A stretch of 64,000 nt of DNA from Micavibrio sp. (GTDB taxonomy: Bacteria > Pseudomonadota > Alphaproteobacteria > Micavibrionales > UBA9664), in NCBI GenBank assembly GCA_002699085.1, contig PAAR01000003.1:1-64000 (forward strand). The letters are read 5' to 3'. Shown here one piece after another: positions 25,970-36,008 of this stretch (positions within the stretch are counted from its first letter, which is position 1; the number at the start of each line of letters is the position of its first letter). A program made the translations under genes and the position numbers. The notes beneath the pieces are model-generated. The model did not search any database. It was not told the origin of the DNA and saw nothing but the letters and a program-made list of their open reading frames with translations.

Positions 25970-27178
25970 CTAAGCAGCCATTTTGATTTTTGTGACTTCA
26001 CCACGCCAAACCATTTCAAGAGCGTCCAAACTATTATCAGCAATGGCTTCACGCACCTCCCGCATCAGGCGTGTCATCGTAGCAATATTATGCAATGATA
26101 ATATGTGCATTGCTAAGGCTTCATTGGCACGAATGAGATGATTTAAATATCCACGAGAAAATTGTGAATAATAACAGTCTTGCGTTTCATCAAGGGGCGT
26201 TGGGTCGTTCTTAAACTGTGCATTACGCAAATTTATACGTTCTCTTGGTTCACCTTTGACCAAAGCCCAACCGTGACGGGCAATACGTGTAGGAATAACG
26301 CAATCAAATGTATCGATACCGTATCTAACACCTGCAAATATATCTCGGATCATGCCTATCCCTAGTAAATGCACGGGACGCTCTTCTGGTACATTGTGCA
26401 TACACCATGACACTACCTCATCATAAATCTGGTCAATCGTTACACCGAGTGACCCGCCAATCGCCGTGCCGAAGAATGGATGACTTGAGACAAATTCAGC
26501 ACTTTGTAAGCGCAAGTCTTCATAAACGCCCCCCTGCACAATACCGTATAAACCTTGTGTCCCGTTATTTAGCTCTTTAAATTTCTCTAATGAACGCAAT
26601 TCCCAGCGGTGGCTCATCTCCATTGATTTCGCTGAGTATTCACGATCTAAATGATAAGGTGGGCATTCATCAAGCGGCATAATTAAATCTGCGCCAAGCT
26701 TATGCTGCACATCCATGGCACGCTCAGGACTAAGCATTTGTTTTGTACCATCTGTATAAGAGCGGAAAATAGCCCCCTCTTCGGTGATTTTCTCAAGCAT
26801 TTTAGGCTTAGCCTCATTACGACGACCTTTAATCTCATCCGCTACTGTGCCTTCACCCATGGCAAAGATTTGGAAACCACCACTATCTGTTAGCATTGGG
26901 CCATCCCAGCCAATAAATTTATGAAGACCACCCATTTCAGCCACCAAATCAGCCCCAGGCTGCAACATCATGTGATAGGTATTGCTTAAAATAATTTGCG
27001 CACCTGCTTCTTTAACTTCACGGGGCGTTGCACAGCGTATAGCCCCTTTCGTACCGCAGAAAATATAGTTAGGCGTTTCAATAACACCATGCGGCGTATG
27101 TATCTTACCTAAACGCGCCCTTGAATCGGGTGCTTTTTTTAAAATTTCAAAAGAATGGTTAGGGTACAAATTCGTCAT
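25970..27178 (-). CDS. tgt: Queuine tRNA-ribosyltransferase with a degenerate zinc site
   Basis: Tgt swaps guanine 34 of GUN tRNAs for a queuosine precursor. The substrate block MLTDSGGFQIFAMGEG, GIVQGGVYEDLR, GIDTFDCVIPTRIARHG (with the nucleophile Asp) and LSLHN (the zinc histidine) are present. The canonical zinc motif CxCxxC is not: at the matching place the protein has Q-D-C-Y-Y-S, keeping only the middle cysteine, and one residue is missing just after. The length is 402 residues, a little longer than usual. It lies downstream of rpmB but behind a terminator. Confidence 0.93.
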   Translation of the reverse strand: MTNLYPNHSFEILKKAPDSRARLGKIHTPHGVIETPNYIFCGTKGAIRCATPREVKEAGAQIILSNTYHMMLQPGADLVAEMGGLHKFIGWDGPMLTDSGGFQIFAMGEGTVADEIKGRRNEAKPKMLEKITEEGAIFRSYTDGTKQMLSPERAMDVQHKLGADLIMPLDECPPYHLDREYSAKSMEMSHRWELRSLEKFKELNNGTQGLYGIVQGGVYEDLRLQSAEFVSSHPFFGTAIGGSLGVTIDQIYDEVVSWCMHNVPEERPVHLLGIGMIRDIFAGVRYGIDTFDCVIPTRIARHGWALVKGEPRERINLRNAQFKNDPTPLDETQDCYYSQFSRGYLNHLIRANEALAMHILSLHNIATMTRLMREVREAIADNSLDALEMVWRGEVTKIKMAA

Positions 27179-27194
27179 TTTTCCTCTAAATCAT

Positions 27195-27223
27195 AAAAAA
27201 ACCCGCAATATGCGGGCTTTTTC
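27195..27223 (-). terminator. Intrinsic terminator after rpmB
   Basis: CCCGCA-ATA-TGCGGG (27202-27216) is flanked by A-runs and T-runs on both sides, so it could act in both directions. It is 20 bases after the rpmB stop and ends that transcript on the minus strand. Confidence 0.8.
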
Positions 27224-27242
27224 AAATTACTATATCGAAGCC

Positions 27243-27536
27243 TTATGCTGCCTTATCTGCGGTGCCTGCTTCAATTTCTTTACGTACTTTACGAAGCTCT
27301 GGGCTAAGTTTTGTTGGTGCTTTTGACATCACATAGCCGTCAAGACCACCATTATGTTCAATTGTACGGATACCTGCTGTTGTAACTTTTAGTTTGAAAA
27401 ACTTAGAAAGTTTTTCGCTGTAAAGACGAACAACCTGTAAATTCGGCATAAAACGACGCTTTGTTTTATTTTGCGCGTGAGAAACATTATTCCCTACAAG
27501 TGGCTTTTTTCCTGTTACTACACATTCTTTTGTCAT
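27243..27536 (-). CDS. rpmB: 50S ribosomal protein L28
   Basis: L28 is a large-subunit protein. MTKECVVTGKKPLVGNNVSHAQNKTKRRFMPNLQ is the standard N-terminus and VTTAGIRTIEHNGGLDGYV the second block. The 97-residue length is the alphaproteobacterial form. No zinc-binding cysteine pair is present. It is a single gene followed by its own terminator; the tgt gene downstream probably has a separate promoter. Confidence 0.97.
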   Translation of the reverse strand: MTKECVVTGKKPLVGNNVSHAQNKTKRRFMPNLQVVRLYSEKLSKFFKLKVTTAGIRTIEHNGGLDGYVMSKAPTKLSPELRKVRKEIEAGTADKAA

Positions 27537-27605
27537 GGCTAAATCCTTTAAATCTTATCTTTAGAGGTGAATGTTTAAGGGATTGATCGAAAAAGGTCAA
27601 GCTTT

Positions 27606-28565
27606 TTATACGACCAATAAAATGCAGGCAAAGAGCGTAAACACAAGCATTACACTAAAGGTAAAAATAAATATTTTCGGATGCGCAGCGGTTAATTGCG
27701 CCGAGCTCCCTTTTTCACCAACCCACTCATTCTTATAACTTTGACCGTCCAAAGATTTAACAGGGCCACCCAGTGTCGTTGATGAAGCATAGCTGAGTAT
27801 ATGCAATGGTATACCACCCAAACCGTAGACTGGTGCGTCTTTTAAAAACATTAAAGATTTCAATGCCTTCTTAAATTTAAGGCCCGGCACAAATAAAGAG
27901 CAAAGAACAAGAAAGCACCCAGCAATAGCGTCAGGCACAAGATTCATAATACGTGCCACAACATTGGGAATTAGCGCAAAGCCAAGATGATTATCATAAC
28001 GATTAGTATAGAATGAGCACACCTGAGTCGCTGTATAAAATAGCAATCCTGCCACGCCACCAAACCAAAACCATAATATCGGCGACACAAGGCCTCTTGC
28101 ATATATAATTGTTGCAAGCCCTGTTACCTTACGAATACGCCCAGAAAAATCTTGTGAGGCTAAATCCAGCCCCACCGCACGGCCAAAGTGATTAAGCCTT
28201 TTATGGCCTATATTCACAAAAGAGAGCGGCAAAGATAATGTAGAAATAGAGAGACTCAACAACACAGCTTGAAAAACTATAACTGTTCCTTCAGACAATG
28301 CCGCATGTTCTATCCCAGCAACAACGAAATACACCACCACAGCTAAAGCCAATACACATATATATGTTAAAAACCCACGGAAAATAACGTCTTGCTTTGA
28401 ACGCCCTTGCCTGTTGAGCTTCTGTTCTGCGGCTTGTGTAAAGCTTTTAAAAACGTACCAAACAGGTGGAATAATAGTATTTACGAAAAATTGCGTCACA
28501 AGTCCTATGACAACACTAAACATAATCGCTAAAGAGATTATTAATATCATTACAATAAGATACAC
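27606..28565 (-). CDS. CobD/CbiB-like membrane protein
   Basis: CobD/CbiB (adenosylcobinamide-phosphate synthase) is a membrane enzyme late in cobalamin synthesis. This 319-residue protein shows the family layout. An N-terminal helix is followed by RAVGLDLASQDFSGRIRKV, then the segment GLVSPILWFWFGGVAGLLFY with the NRYDNHLGFA block and N-V-x-x-R-I-M-N-L-V-P. A C-terminal TLGGPVKSLDGQSY resembles the GGP loop. Sequence identity to classic CobD appears low. No other cobalamin gene is in the window. It may have another substrate. Confidence 0.6.
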   Translation of the reverse strand: MYLIVMILIISLAIMFSVVIGLVTQFFVNTIIPPVWYVFKSFTQAAEQKLNRQGRSKQDVIFRGFLTYICVLALAVVVYFVVAGIEHAALSEGTVIVFQAVLLSLSISTLSLPLSFVNIGHKRLNHFGRAVGLDLASQDFSGRIRKVTGLATIIYARGLVSPILWFWFGGVAGLLFYTATQVCSFYTNRYDNHLGFALIPNVVARIMNLVPDAIAGCFLVLCSLFVPGLKFKKALKSLMFLKDAPVYGLGGIPLHILSYASSTTLGGPVKSLDGQSYKNEWVGEKGSSAQLTAAHPKIFIFTFSVMLVFTLFACILLVV

Positions 28566-28613
28566 GTAATAGAACTAAATATCACGGCATTTTGTGCTAT
28601 ATTATAGTTGTGC

Positions 28614-28634
28614 GTTGCGATATAGTAATGCAAC
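28614..28634 (+). promoter_or_regulatory. Inverted repeat upstream of phaZ
   Basis: GTTGC and GCAAC flank 11 bases, with a TATATTATA sequence (possible -10) about ten bases further upstream. It is a candidate operator for a regulator of PHB mobilisation such as PhaR, which binds GC-containing inverted sites in other bacteria. The assignment is speculative. Confidence 0.3.
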
Positions 28635-28655
28635 TGAATAAAGGGAAGAATATTT

Positions 28656-30020
28656 ATGTTATACCACATGCATGATCTGTTTAATGCTAGCCTAACACCT
28701 GCTCGTACGACAGCAGAAGCCATCAAATCATTTTGGGACAGTCCATATATGCCTGAGGTTCTTAAACCTTATGGACGCTCCATAGCAGCTGGCGCTGAAG
28801 TCTTTGAGCGTGCGACACGTAAATTTGGGAAACCTCAGTTTGGCTTAGACCATACAACAATTGACGGCAAAAAAGTTGCTGTGACAGAAAAGACAGTCAA
28901 AGAACTACCTTTTTGTAGCCTTTTAAATTTCTCACGCAAAACAGATCGTAAAGACCCGAAAGTATTAGTGGTTGCCCCTATTTCAGGTCATTACGCCACA
29001 CTTTTGCGAGGTACTGTTGAAGCCCTCCTGCCACATCACGATGTCTATATTACTGATTGGATGGATGTGCGTTTAGTTCCTTTAAGTGAAGGCAAATTTA
29101 ATTTAGACAGCTTCATAGAATATTTAATTAATTTCATTCGTGAATTAGGGCCAGACATTCACGTTATCGCCGTATGCCAGCCTGCGCCAGCCGTACTTGC
29201 AACAACAGCCCTTCTTGCTGGATGGGATGACAAAAACCAACCTTTATCAATCACATTAATGGGTGGACCAATTGATCCACGTATTTCAAAAACAGCTGTA
29301 ACAGAAATCGCTGAACAAAAGCCGCTGAGTTGGTTTGAACGCAACGTCATCACCTCAGTGCCTTGGTATTACCCTGGTTCAGGTCGTTCTGTTTACCCTG
29401 GATTTATTCAATTAGGCGGTTTCATGTCAATGAATCTGGATCTGCATATGGGATCATCATTACAATTTTATCAGCACCTCGTCCAAGGTGATGGCGAATC
29501 CGCTGACAAACACAGAAAATTTTATGATGAATATATGGCGGTTATGGATTTACCTGCTGAATTTTACCTACAAACGGTCAAAGAGATATTCCAGACATAC
29601 GCCCTACCACGCGGTGTTATGAAATGGCGTGACCCTGAAACAGATAAATTACATGACGTTGATACAACCAAAATAAAGAAAACGGCGATTTTGACGATTG
29701 AAGGTGAAAAAGACGATATTTCAGCCCTTGGTCAAACACTAGCGGCACATGATATCACGCCTAATTTGCCCGCAAACAAACATTTCCATTACATGCAAAA
29801 AGATGTTGGGCATTACGGTATCTTTAACGGCTCTCGCTGGCGCAAACATATTATGCCACGTGTCCGTCACTTTATCCGCTCACAAGACCCTAAAAAAGCA
29901 GTCGTACCTGCGGCAGACCTTAAGCCAACAGGTAACCCCGCTCCAGAGAAATGGGACCATGATAGGCATTTCACAGAAGCGATGCGTGCTTATAAAAAGC
30001 AGTTTCCTGACAAGGCATAA
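28656..30020 (+). CDS. phaZ: Intracellular polyhydroxybutyrate depolymerase
   Basis: This enzyme breaks down stored PHB granules inside the cell. Hallmarks are the lead region DLFNASLTPARTTAEAIKSFWDSPYMP, LVVAPISGHYATLLRGTVEALLPHHDVYITDWMD, the nucleophile cysteine in IAVCQPAPAVLATTA (residue 174, in place of the classic lipase-box serine), MGGPIDPR, and the catalytic histidine in KDVGHYGIFNG. The 454-residue length is typical of the class. GGGAAG seven bases before the ATG gives a good ribosome-binding site. It pairs functionally with phaCAB at 46.6-49.6 kb. Confidence 0.94.
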   Translation: MLYHMHDLFNASLTPARTTAEAIKSFWDSPYMPEVLKPYGRSIAAGAEVFERATRKFGKPQFGLDHTTIDGKKVAVTEKTVKELPFCSLLNFSRKTDRKDPKVLVVAPISGHYATLLRGTVEALLPHHDVYITDWMDVRLVPLSEGKFNLDSFIEYLINFIRELGPDIHVIAVCQPAPAVLATTALLAGWDDKNQPLSITLMGGPIDPRISKTAVTEIAEQKPLSWFERNVITSVPWYYPGSGRSVYPGFIQLGGFMSMNLDLHMGSSLQFYQHLVQGDGESADKHRKFYDEYMAVMDLPAEFYLQTVKEIFQTYALPRGVMKWRDPETDKLHDVDTTKIKKTAILTIEGEKDDISALGQTLAAHDITPNLPANKHFHYMQKDVGHYGIFNGSRWRKHIMPRVRHFIRSQDPKKAVVPAADLKPTGNPAPEKWDHDRHFTEAMRAYKKQFPDKA

Positions 30021-30078
30021 AACAAACATTGCTTTCCATAATAGCATTGTGGCATAATCATTCCCAATTGAGGGAAAG

Positions 30079-31032
30079 ATGTCAGAACAAACCGCTACTG
30101 TTTTAAAATGTAAATTTCAACCGGCAGGAGAATGTTTCAATGGCCAGTTCAAGCAGCGTTTCGCTAAACATCTGCAACAATTTATAGCGTCTTATCAAAC
30201 CTTAACAGAGATACAAAAATCTATTCCTTCAGCAAGGAAAGCACAGATCGCCAATCGAGCCCAGCTAGACGACGCTATATTATCAGCTGAAAAGAGAGAG
30301 CGCTTAGAAGAAAATATAAGGTTTTCAGAGCAAATACTTATCCAGACACATGACAACCTTGTACGTGCAGCTGAAAAATGCCTTTTGTCTCTTTACTTCA
30401 TTGCCGCCCAGAAACATAAAAATGAAGCGATAGACATGACCATACGCACAACAGCCATGTCTGAAAAAGACCAAGTCATTGCAAAAAGGCTTAAAGTTGA
30501 AGAATTTATCGATACAGATAAACATCATTTACGCTATGTAGTTCCAACACTTCTAGCAATACTTCGATTAGAATTCTCACCTGACACAATCCAAAACAGA
30601 GCCTATGGATGGGTAGACAACACAGATACCCTAGAAGCTTGCGGGGATGTTTTTCACACCGAGATTGATGAAGAGCAACTTAAAATCAGATTAGAGCGAA
30701 ACTTTAGGCATGCATTTCACATTGAATTAAGCTGGCTTGACGATGATTTTACGCCTAAAGAAATACCACTAACGATCAATGGCAAAAGATTTACGCCACC
30801 AGATATCGTGGCGCTACTTATCCATACGAACCATATTCAAAATTATTTCCCTGATAATTACGAAAAATATAAGGAATGGTTAGCAAAACAACCGGCTGAT
30901 TTATTAGAAAATGCCGATACTTATATTAGAGAGATTACCCATTTTACAAATCAAGAAATGGTATCCACTTTCGCTGAAAATCGTATCGTCACAAGAAGAG
31001 GCCATCTTGCATCCCTAAGACTTGGCAGCTAA
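30079..31032 (+). CDS. Uncharacterised 317-residue protein
   Basis: I do not recognise a family. The protein is soluble, charged and probably helical in its first half (RAQLDDAILSAEKRERLEENIRFSEQ). A middle section contains TAMSEKDQVIAKRLKVEEFID. The end has HTNHIQNYFPDNYEKYKEWL. A GGGAAAG ribosome-binding site precedes the ATG. It is between phaZ and the YgjP-type peptidase on one strand, with 58- and 9-base gaps, so it may be read with either. Confidence 0.65.
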   Translation: MSEQTATVLKCKFQPAGECFNGQFKQRFAKHLQQFIASYQTLTEIQKSIPSARKAQIANRAQLDDAILSAEKRERLEENIRFSEQILIQTHDNLVRAAEKCLLSLYFIAAQKHKNEAIDMTIRTTAMSEKDQVIAKRLKVEEFIDTDKHHLRYVVPTLLAILRLEFSPDTIQNRAYGWVDNTDTLEACGDVFHTEIDEEQLKIRLERNFRHAFHIELSWLDDDFTPKEIPLTINGKRFTPPDIVALLIHTNHIQNYFPDNYEKYKEWLAKQPADLLENADTYIREITHFTNQEMVSTFAENRIVTRRGHLASLRLGS

Positions 31033-31041
31033 TCTAACTGC

Positions 31042-31731
31042 ATGACCCAGTGGCAAGACTACATTTCTATAAAAAAGAGCAAACAAGCTCGACGCTACTC
31101 ATTGAGACTCAATCATAAACTACGCCGTATTGATTTGGTGGTACCACATCGCTCTTCTGAAACACGAGCGCTTGCCTTTGCTGCACAATATCAAGACTGG
31201 ATAGAAGATAAAATTGCCGCTCTGCCCTGTGCCATTCCTTTTGCCCAAGGTGAGACGATACCGCTGTTTGATATACCGCATCGCATAAATATTCAATATG
31301 AGGAGGCGCGTAAATCAACGAAGATAACTCTTCAGAATGGTATAATTCACGTCATTACAAACCAAACAGACCCCTCTTTACGCATTGAACGTTATTTAAA
31401 AAAATATGCCAAGGACGTACTCACCACTATGGTACACGAAAAAGCAATGTTACTCGGCAAACGTGTCAATCAAGTCAATATAAGGGACACATCCTCTCGC
31501 TGGGGCAGCTGCTCATGCGAAGGTAATATTGCACTATCATGGCGGCTAATGTTTGCACCGATTGAAACCACTGACTATGTCATTGCCCATGAAGTTGCGC
31601 ATTTGAAGCATCTCGATCACAGCCCCAAATTTTGGAAACTCTGCGAGAGCCTTTCAGATGACTATAAAATCGGTAAAAAATGGATTAAAGATCAAGGCCA
31701 TACGCTGATGCGCTACGGCACAGCCATTTAG
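31042..31731 (+). CDS. YgjP-like M48-type metallopeptidase
   Basis: The zinc motif HEVAHLKHLDHSPKFW near residue 190 and the upstream RWGSC block (SRWGSCSCEGNIALSWRLMFAP) define the YgjP/DUF45 family of putative zinc peptidases. The N-terminal part is a beta-rich domain seen in the family. It has 229 residues and is cytoplasmic. The stop overlaps the end of the convergent ruvX gene by four bases. The substrate is unknown. Confidence 0.9.
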   Translation: MTQWQDYISIKKSKQARRYSLRLNHKLRRIDLVVPHRSSETRALAFAAQYQDWIEDKIAALPCAIPFAQGETIPLFDIPHRINIQYEEARKSTKITLQNGIIHVITNQTDPSLRIERYLKKYAKDVLTTMVHEKAMLLGKRVNQVNIRDTSSRWGSCSCEGNIALSWRLMFAPIETTDYVIAHEVAHLKHLDHSPKFWKLCESLSDDYKIGKKWIKDQGHTLMRYGTAI

Positions 31732-32213
31732 AAGCAATCCAACGCACCTTGCAAAATATTTTGTGCGGCCATTTTATCAATCACCTCTCCACGGCGCTTA
31801 CGGTTCATATCAACTTGCTCTATTAAAAAATCCTGTGCAGCAGCAGTTGATAAACGTTCATCATAAAAAGCAATCCAAGGGTCATCACCAAACAAACCTG
31901 TTTGTTTAATATTGAGCGCATAGTCTTTGACCGAGTCACAACGAGGACCTTCTGTGCCATCCATATTCAACGGATAGCCAATGATAAAGCCTTTCACCTC
32001 ATACTCATCGTAAATCTCTTTTAGGCGTTTTACATCAATGCTAAATTTCTTACGCTCAATAACCTCAATAGCAGAGGCAATATGTTGCATTGGGTCAGAA
32101 ATTGCCACACCCGTCCGCTTTGTACCTTGGTCTAAACCTAATAGGCGACCTTCACGAGGTTTTTTATCTAAAATATCCTTTAATAATCCAATTGGCATCT
32201 TGCATTCTGTCAT
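31728..32213 (-). CDS. ruvX: Putative pre-16S rRNA nuclease / Holliday junction resolvase YqgF
   Basis: RuvX (YqgF) is an RNase H-fold protein implicated in 16S rRNA processing. LLGLDQGTKRTGVAISDPM holds the first catalytic aspartate. GYPLNMDGTEGPRCDSVKDYA, YDERLSTAAA and EVIDKMAAQNIL complete the family pattern. It has 161 residues with a short N-terminal extension before the conserved start; ATG 32198 is an alternative. It diverges from gatC across a 23-base gap, so both promoters overlap or lie inside neighbouring genes. Confidence 0.94.
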   Translation of the reverse strand: MTECKMPIGLLKDILDKKPREGRLLGLDQGTKRTGVAISDPMQHIASAIEVIERKKFSIDVKRLKEIYDEYEVKGFIIGYPLNMDGTEGPRCDSVKDYALNIKQTGLFGDDPWIAFYDERLSTAAAQDFLIEQVDMNRKRRGEVIDKMAAQNILQGALDCF

Positions 32214-32236
32214 AGTTGGTTTTAGTAATAAAGTCT

Positions 32237-32527
32237 ATGTCCAAGATATCAAAAGAAGAAGCAAAGCGCATCGCTAAACTGGCTCGTATTGCGGTTACCG
32301 ATGAAGAAGCTGAAAAAATAGGTCCTGATCTATCCAACATCCTTGGTTGGATTGAGCAACTTGCTGAACTTAACACTGATAATGTTGAGCCTTTAGCCAA
32401 TGTTGCCAATATTGATCTCAAGAAACGTAAAGACGAAGTCACCGATGGTGATATGCAACAAGATGTGCTGGCTAATGCGCCTGAAAGCATGGAAGGTTTC
32501 TTTGTTGTCCCTAAGGTTGTGGAGTAA
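32237..32527 (+). CDS. gatC: Aspartyl/glutamyl-tRNA amidotransferase subunit C
   Basis: GatC is the small subunit that ties GatA and GatB together. The helical ISKEEAKRIAKLARIAVTDEEAEKIGPDLSNILGWIEQL, then VEPLANVANIDLKKRKDEVTDG, matches the family. I chose ATG 32237 (96 residues) over a TTG at 32216 because it gives the usual N-terminus. It is followed by gatA after six bases. Confidence 0.95.
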   Translation: MSKISKEEAKRIAKLARIAVTDEEAEKIGPDLSNILGWIEQLAELNTDNVEPLANVANIDLKKRKDEVTDGDMQQDVLANAPESMEGFFVVPKVVE

Positions 32528-32533
32528 AAATAG

Positions 32534-34015
32534 ATGTCATTAACAGATCTCACCATTAAAGGCGCTCTTGAGGGCCTGAAGAAAAAAGAATTTACAGCCG
32601 TGGAGTTAAACCAAGCGCATATTGATGCTATGGCTAAACACAAAGACTTGAACTGCTATATCACTGAAACGGCCGGTCATGCACTCACTCAAGCAGCCGA
32701 AAGTGATAAAAGATACGCCTCAGGTAATACATTAAAACTTGACGGTATCCCATTGGGAATAAAGGATATTTACTGTACAAAAGGTATTAGAACAACAGTC
32801 GCTTCACGCATCTTAGAAAACTTTGTACCAACCTATGAATCAACTGTGACAAGCCAACTTTTTGCCGCAGGCGCAACGTGCCTAGGTAAATTGAACCTCG
32901 ATGAATTTGCAATGGGTTGCTCGAACGAAACGAGTTATTTCGGCAATGTTATCAGTCCTTGGAAGAGCAAATCCGAGCCAAACAAGCAACTCGTACCTGG
33001 TGGCTCAAGCGGTGGTTCAGCCGCTGCTGTTGCGGCACGCCTGTGCATGGGTGCGACTGGTACAGATACAGGTGGCTCTATTCGTCAACCAGCGGCTCTG
33101 ACAGGCATTGTGGGCATGAAACCAACCTATGGCCGTTGCTCTCGCTGGGGTATTGTGGCGTTTGCGTCATCACTAGACCAAGCGGGTATGTTTGCTCGCA
33201 CAGTCGAAGATACAGCCCTTTTAATGAATCATGCCTGTGGACATGATGAAAAGGACAGCACTTCTTCGCCACGTGAAGTACCTGATTTCACGCAAAGCGT
33301 TGGGCAATCTATTAAAGGTCTTAAAGTCGGCATCCCTGATGAATACCGCATCGACGGCCTTCCAGAAGAAATCACCGCAGAATGGGACAAAGGTATTGAG
33401 TGGTTAAAGTCCGAAGGTGCTGAAATAGTTCGTATCAGCTTACCACACACCAAATACGCCCTACCCACCTATTACATCATTAATCCAGCCGAAGCCTCTT
33501 CTAACCTCGCCCGTTATGATGGGGTGCGATACGGATTACGTGTTGATGAGGGTGGAAACCTCAATGATATGTACGAAAAAACACGTGCAGCAGGCTTTGG
33601 TCCAGAAGTACGTCGTCGTATCATGGTTGGGACTTATGCGCTATCAGCAGGTTATTACGATGCCTACTATGTGAAGGCACAAAAAACCCGCCGTTTGATC
33701 CTACAAGATTTTGAAAAGGCCTATGAGAAATGTGATTTCATCTTAACACCGCCTGCGCCATCAGCAGCTTTTGGTATTGGCGAGCAAATTGATGACCCTA
33801 TTCAAATGTATTTGAACGATGTTTTCACAGTAACAGTGAACCTTGCAGGTCTTCCAGGGCTTACAGTACCAACAAGCCTGAATAGCGATGGTCGTCCTTT
33901 GGGCCTACAGCTGATCGGTCGTAGCTTTGATGAAGAAACGCTTTTCCGTGCAGGCGCTGCTATTGAAAAATGTGCCAACTTTAAAGCCCACCCATTTAAA
34001 GGAGATGCCGCATGA
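32534..34015 (+). CDS. gatA: Aspartyl/glutamyl-tRNA amidotransferase subunit A
   Basis: GatA releases ammonia from glutamine, which GatB uses to convert Glu-tRNA(Gln) or Asp-tRNA(Asn). The amidase triad is visible: the lysine in LGIKDIY (about residue 78) and the cis-serine and serine in the [12 protein letters not shown] and [12 protein letters not shown] blocks. It has 493 residues. It overlaps gatB by the four bases ATGA. No glutaminyl-tRNA synthetase gene is in the window, in keeping with use of this pathway. Confidence 0.97.
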   Translation: MSLTDLTIKGALEGLKKKEFTAVELNQAHIDAMAKHKDLNCYITETAGHALTQAAESDKRYASGNTLKLDGIPLGIKDIYCTKGIRTTVASRILENFVPTYESTVTSQLFAAGATCLGKLNLDEFAMGCSNETSYFGNVISPWKSKSEPNKQLVPGGSSGGSAAAVAARLCMGATGTDTGGSIRQPAALTGIVGMKPTYGRCSRWGIVAFASSLDQAGMFARTVEDTALLMNHACGHDEKDSTSSPREVPDFTQSVGQSIKGLKVGIPDEYRIDGLPEEITAEWDKGIEWLKSEGAEIVRISLPHTKYALPTYYIINPAEASSNLARYDGVRYGLRVDEGGNLNDMYEKTRAAGFGPEVRRRIMVGTYALSAGYYDAYYVKAQKTRRLILQDFEKAYEKCDFILTPPAPSAAFGIGEQIDDPIQMYLNDVFTVTVNLAGLPGLTVPTSLNSDGRPLGLQLIGRSFDEETLFRAGAAIEKCANFKAHPFKGDAA

Positions 34016-35463
34016 GTAATCTAATTAAAGGCAACACAGGCGAATGGGAAATGGTAATCGGACTTGAGGTTCACGCCCAAGTAACAGCCCAGTCAAAACT
34101 ATTTTCTGGCGCTGCTACTGAATTCGGTGCTGAACCTAACACACAAGTCTCACTTGTTGATGCGGCGATGCCTGGTATGTTGCCTGTTATTAATGAATAT
34201 TGTATCGAGCAGGCTGTCCGCACAGGCTTAGGCATGAATGCTAAGATCAATTTGCATTCAGTATTCGAGCGTAAAAACTATTTTTACGCCGATTTACCAC
34301 AAGGCTATCAGATTTCACAATATCTACACCCTGTTGTTGGACTTGGTGAGATTGAAATTGACATGGAAGACGGCTCAACACGCAAGATTGGCGTAACACG
34401 TCTCCATTTAGAGCAAGATGCGGGTAAATCTATCCATGACCAACACCCGACGAAATCTTTTGTTGATTTAAACCGCTCAGGCTGTGCCTTAATGGAGATT
34501 GTATCTGAACCAGATATGCGCTCACCAGAGGAAGCGGCGGCCTATTTGAATAAGCTACGTATGATCCTGCGTTACCTAGGCACGTGTGACGGCAATATGG
34601 AAGAAGGCTCTATGCGCTGTGACGTGAACTTATCACTACGTCGCCCAGGTGAAGAATATGGAACACGGACAGAGACAAAGAATGTAAACTCTATTCGAGC
34701 CGTGATGATGTCGATTGAATATGAAACGCAGCGTCAAATGGAAGTGCTGGAGAGCGGCGGCCAAGTCGTTCAAGAAACACGCCTTTGGGATCCGAATAAG
34801 CTGGAAACACGTTCTATGCGCTCAAAAGAGGATGCGCATGATTATCGTTATTTCCCCTGCCCTGATCTTTTGCCATTGGAGTTCGACCAAGCCTATGTTG
34901 ATAAGATTAAAGCAACATTGCCTGAACTACCTGACCAGAAGAAACACCGCTTCACACAGGAATTTGGTTTAAGCCTGTATGATGCTTCTGTTCTAATTGC
35001 AGAACAAAATCGTGCCTTCTATTTTGAAGAAGCCGCCAAAGGTAATGACCCTAAATTAACTGCCAACTGGGTTATCAATGAACTTCTAGGTGCTTTAAAT
35101 AAAGCAGGACTAGATCTTTCTGAAAGCCCCGTTAATGCGAAACAATTAGGCCAACTAGTAGCACGTATATCTGACAATACGATCTCAGGTAAAATTGCCA
35201 AAGATGTCTTTGCTATTATGGTTGAGACTTCACAAGACCCTGATACGATCATTGAAGAAAAAGGCTTAAAGCAGGTCACAGATACTGGTGCTATTGAAAA
35301 AATCGTTGATGAAGTGATTGCGGAAAACCCAAAGATGGTGGAAGAGTACCGTAGTGGTAAAGATAAGCTTTTCGGCTTCTTTGTTGGTCAAGTGATGAAA
35401 AAATCAGGCGGCAAAATCAATCCTGCTGCGGCCAATGAACTTTTAAAGAAAAAACTGGCATGA
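34012..35463 (+). CDS. gatB: Aspartyl/glutamyl-tRNA amidotransferase subunit B
   Basis: GatB binds the misacylated tRNA and performs the kinase and amidation steps. [10 protein letters not shown] near the start, [49 protein letters not shown] and RCDVNLSLR are GatB signatures. The C-terminal YqeY-like tail ends with NELLKKKLA. It has 483 residues. The next gene begins within its stop codon (ATGA). Confidence 0.97.
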   Translation: MSNLIKGNTGEWEMVIGLEVHAQVTAQSKLFSGAATEFGAEPNTQVSLVDAAMPGMLPVINEYCIEQAVRTGLGMNAKINLHSVFERKNYFYADLPQGYQISQYLHPVVGLGEIEIDMEDGSTRKIGVTRLHLEQDAGKSIHDQHPTKSFVDLNRSGCALMEIVSEPDMRSPEEAAAYLNKLRMILRYLGTCDGNMEEGSMRCDVNLSLRRPGEEYGTRTETKNVNSIRAVMMSIEYETQRQMEVLESGGQVVQETRLWDPNKLETRSMRSKEDAHDYRYFPCPDLLPLEFDQAYVDKIKATLPELPDQKKHRFTQEFGLSLYDASVLIAEQNRAFYFEEAAKGNDPKLTANWVINELLGALNKAGLDLSESPVNAKQLGQLVARISDNTISGKIAKDVFAIMVETSQDPDTIIEEKGLKQVTDTGAIEKIVDEVIAENPKMVEEYRSGKDKLFGFFVGQVMKKSGGKINPAAANELLKKKLA

Positions 35464-35996
35464 AAAACCTCTTTTGGGGTATAGTATCATCCATGAATAA
35501 AGGTTTAATAGCAGCAACAGCAATTGGATTAGCGACACTCTCATTTCCGCAAGCGGCAGATGCGCAGCAGCAAAGCCGTCGTTATGGCGAAAGAAGCTAT
35601 TCGCAACCTTCATATGAGCGCCGGCCTGACAGCCAAGTCAGAGCCTGCGAACTAGAGCCTCAAACAGCTTATTTCCTTCGTACCGGAGATCTAACGGTAC
35701 GTATTGATGGTTATGACCAAGCTTTTAACTTCATGCGCCCAATTTGGGGTGGCTATGAAAATGATTTTTCAACTCGTCGCATGCAACAAGGTCTTGAGAT
35801 TATTGAAAAAGTTAGACGGATGGAATATCGCGGCATCTACCCCGCTACAAACCCTCAAGAAACTTATAATATTGAAAAAGACATTCAAGAGCGTCTTCGT
35901 GCTCAAAATTGCGGTTATACATACTCGCCTTATCCACGTGATGACAGATATGGCCGCCGTGGGTATAACAACCAAGACGGTTACCACCCTCATTAA
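35460..35996 (+). CDS. Small exported arginine/tyrosine-rich protein
   Basis: It is an exported protein of unknown function. It starts at an ATGA overlap with gatB; a second ATG at 35493 gives the cleaner signal peptide [25 protein letters not shown]. The mature part has a short folded core with two cysteines ([19 protein letters not shown] and RAQNCGYTY) framing [21 protein letters not shown]. The tail is rich in Arg, Tyr, Gly and Asp ([16 protein letters not shown]) and looks disordered. The operon position with gatCAB may be accidental. Confidence 0.65.
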   Translation: MKNLFWGIVSSMNKGLIAATAIGLATLSFPQAADAQQQSRRYGERSYSQPSYERRPDSQVRACELEPQTAYFLRTGDLTVRIDGYDQAFNFMRPIWGGYENDFSTRRMQQGLEIIEKVRRMEYRGIYPATNPQETYNIEKDIQERLRAQNCGYTYSPYPRDDRYGRRGYNNQDGYHPH

Positions 35997-36008
35997 TAAT
36001 CAAAACAA

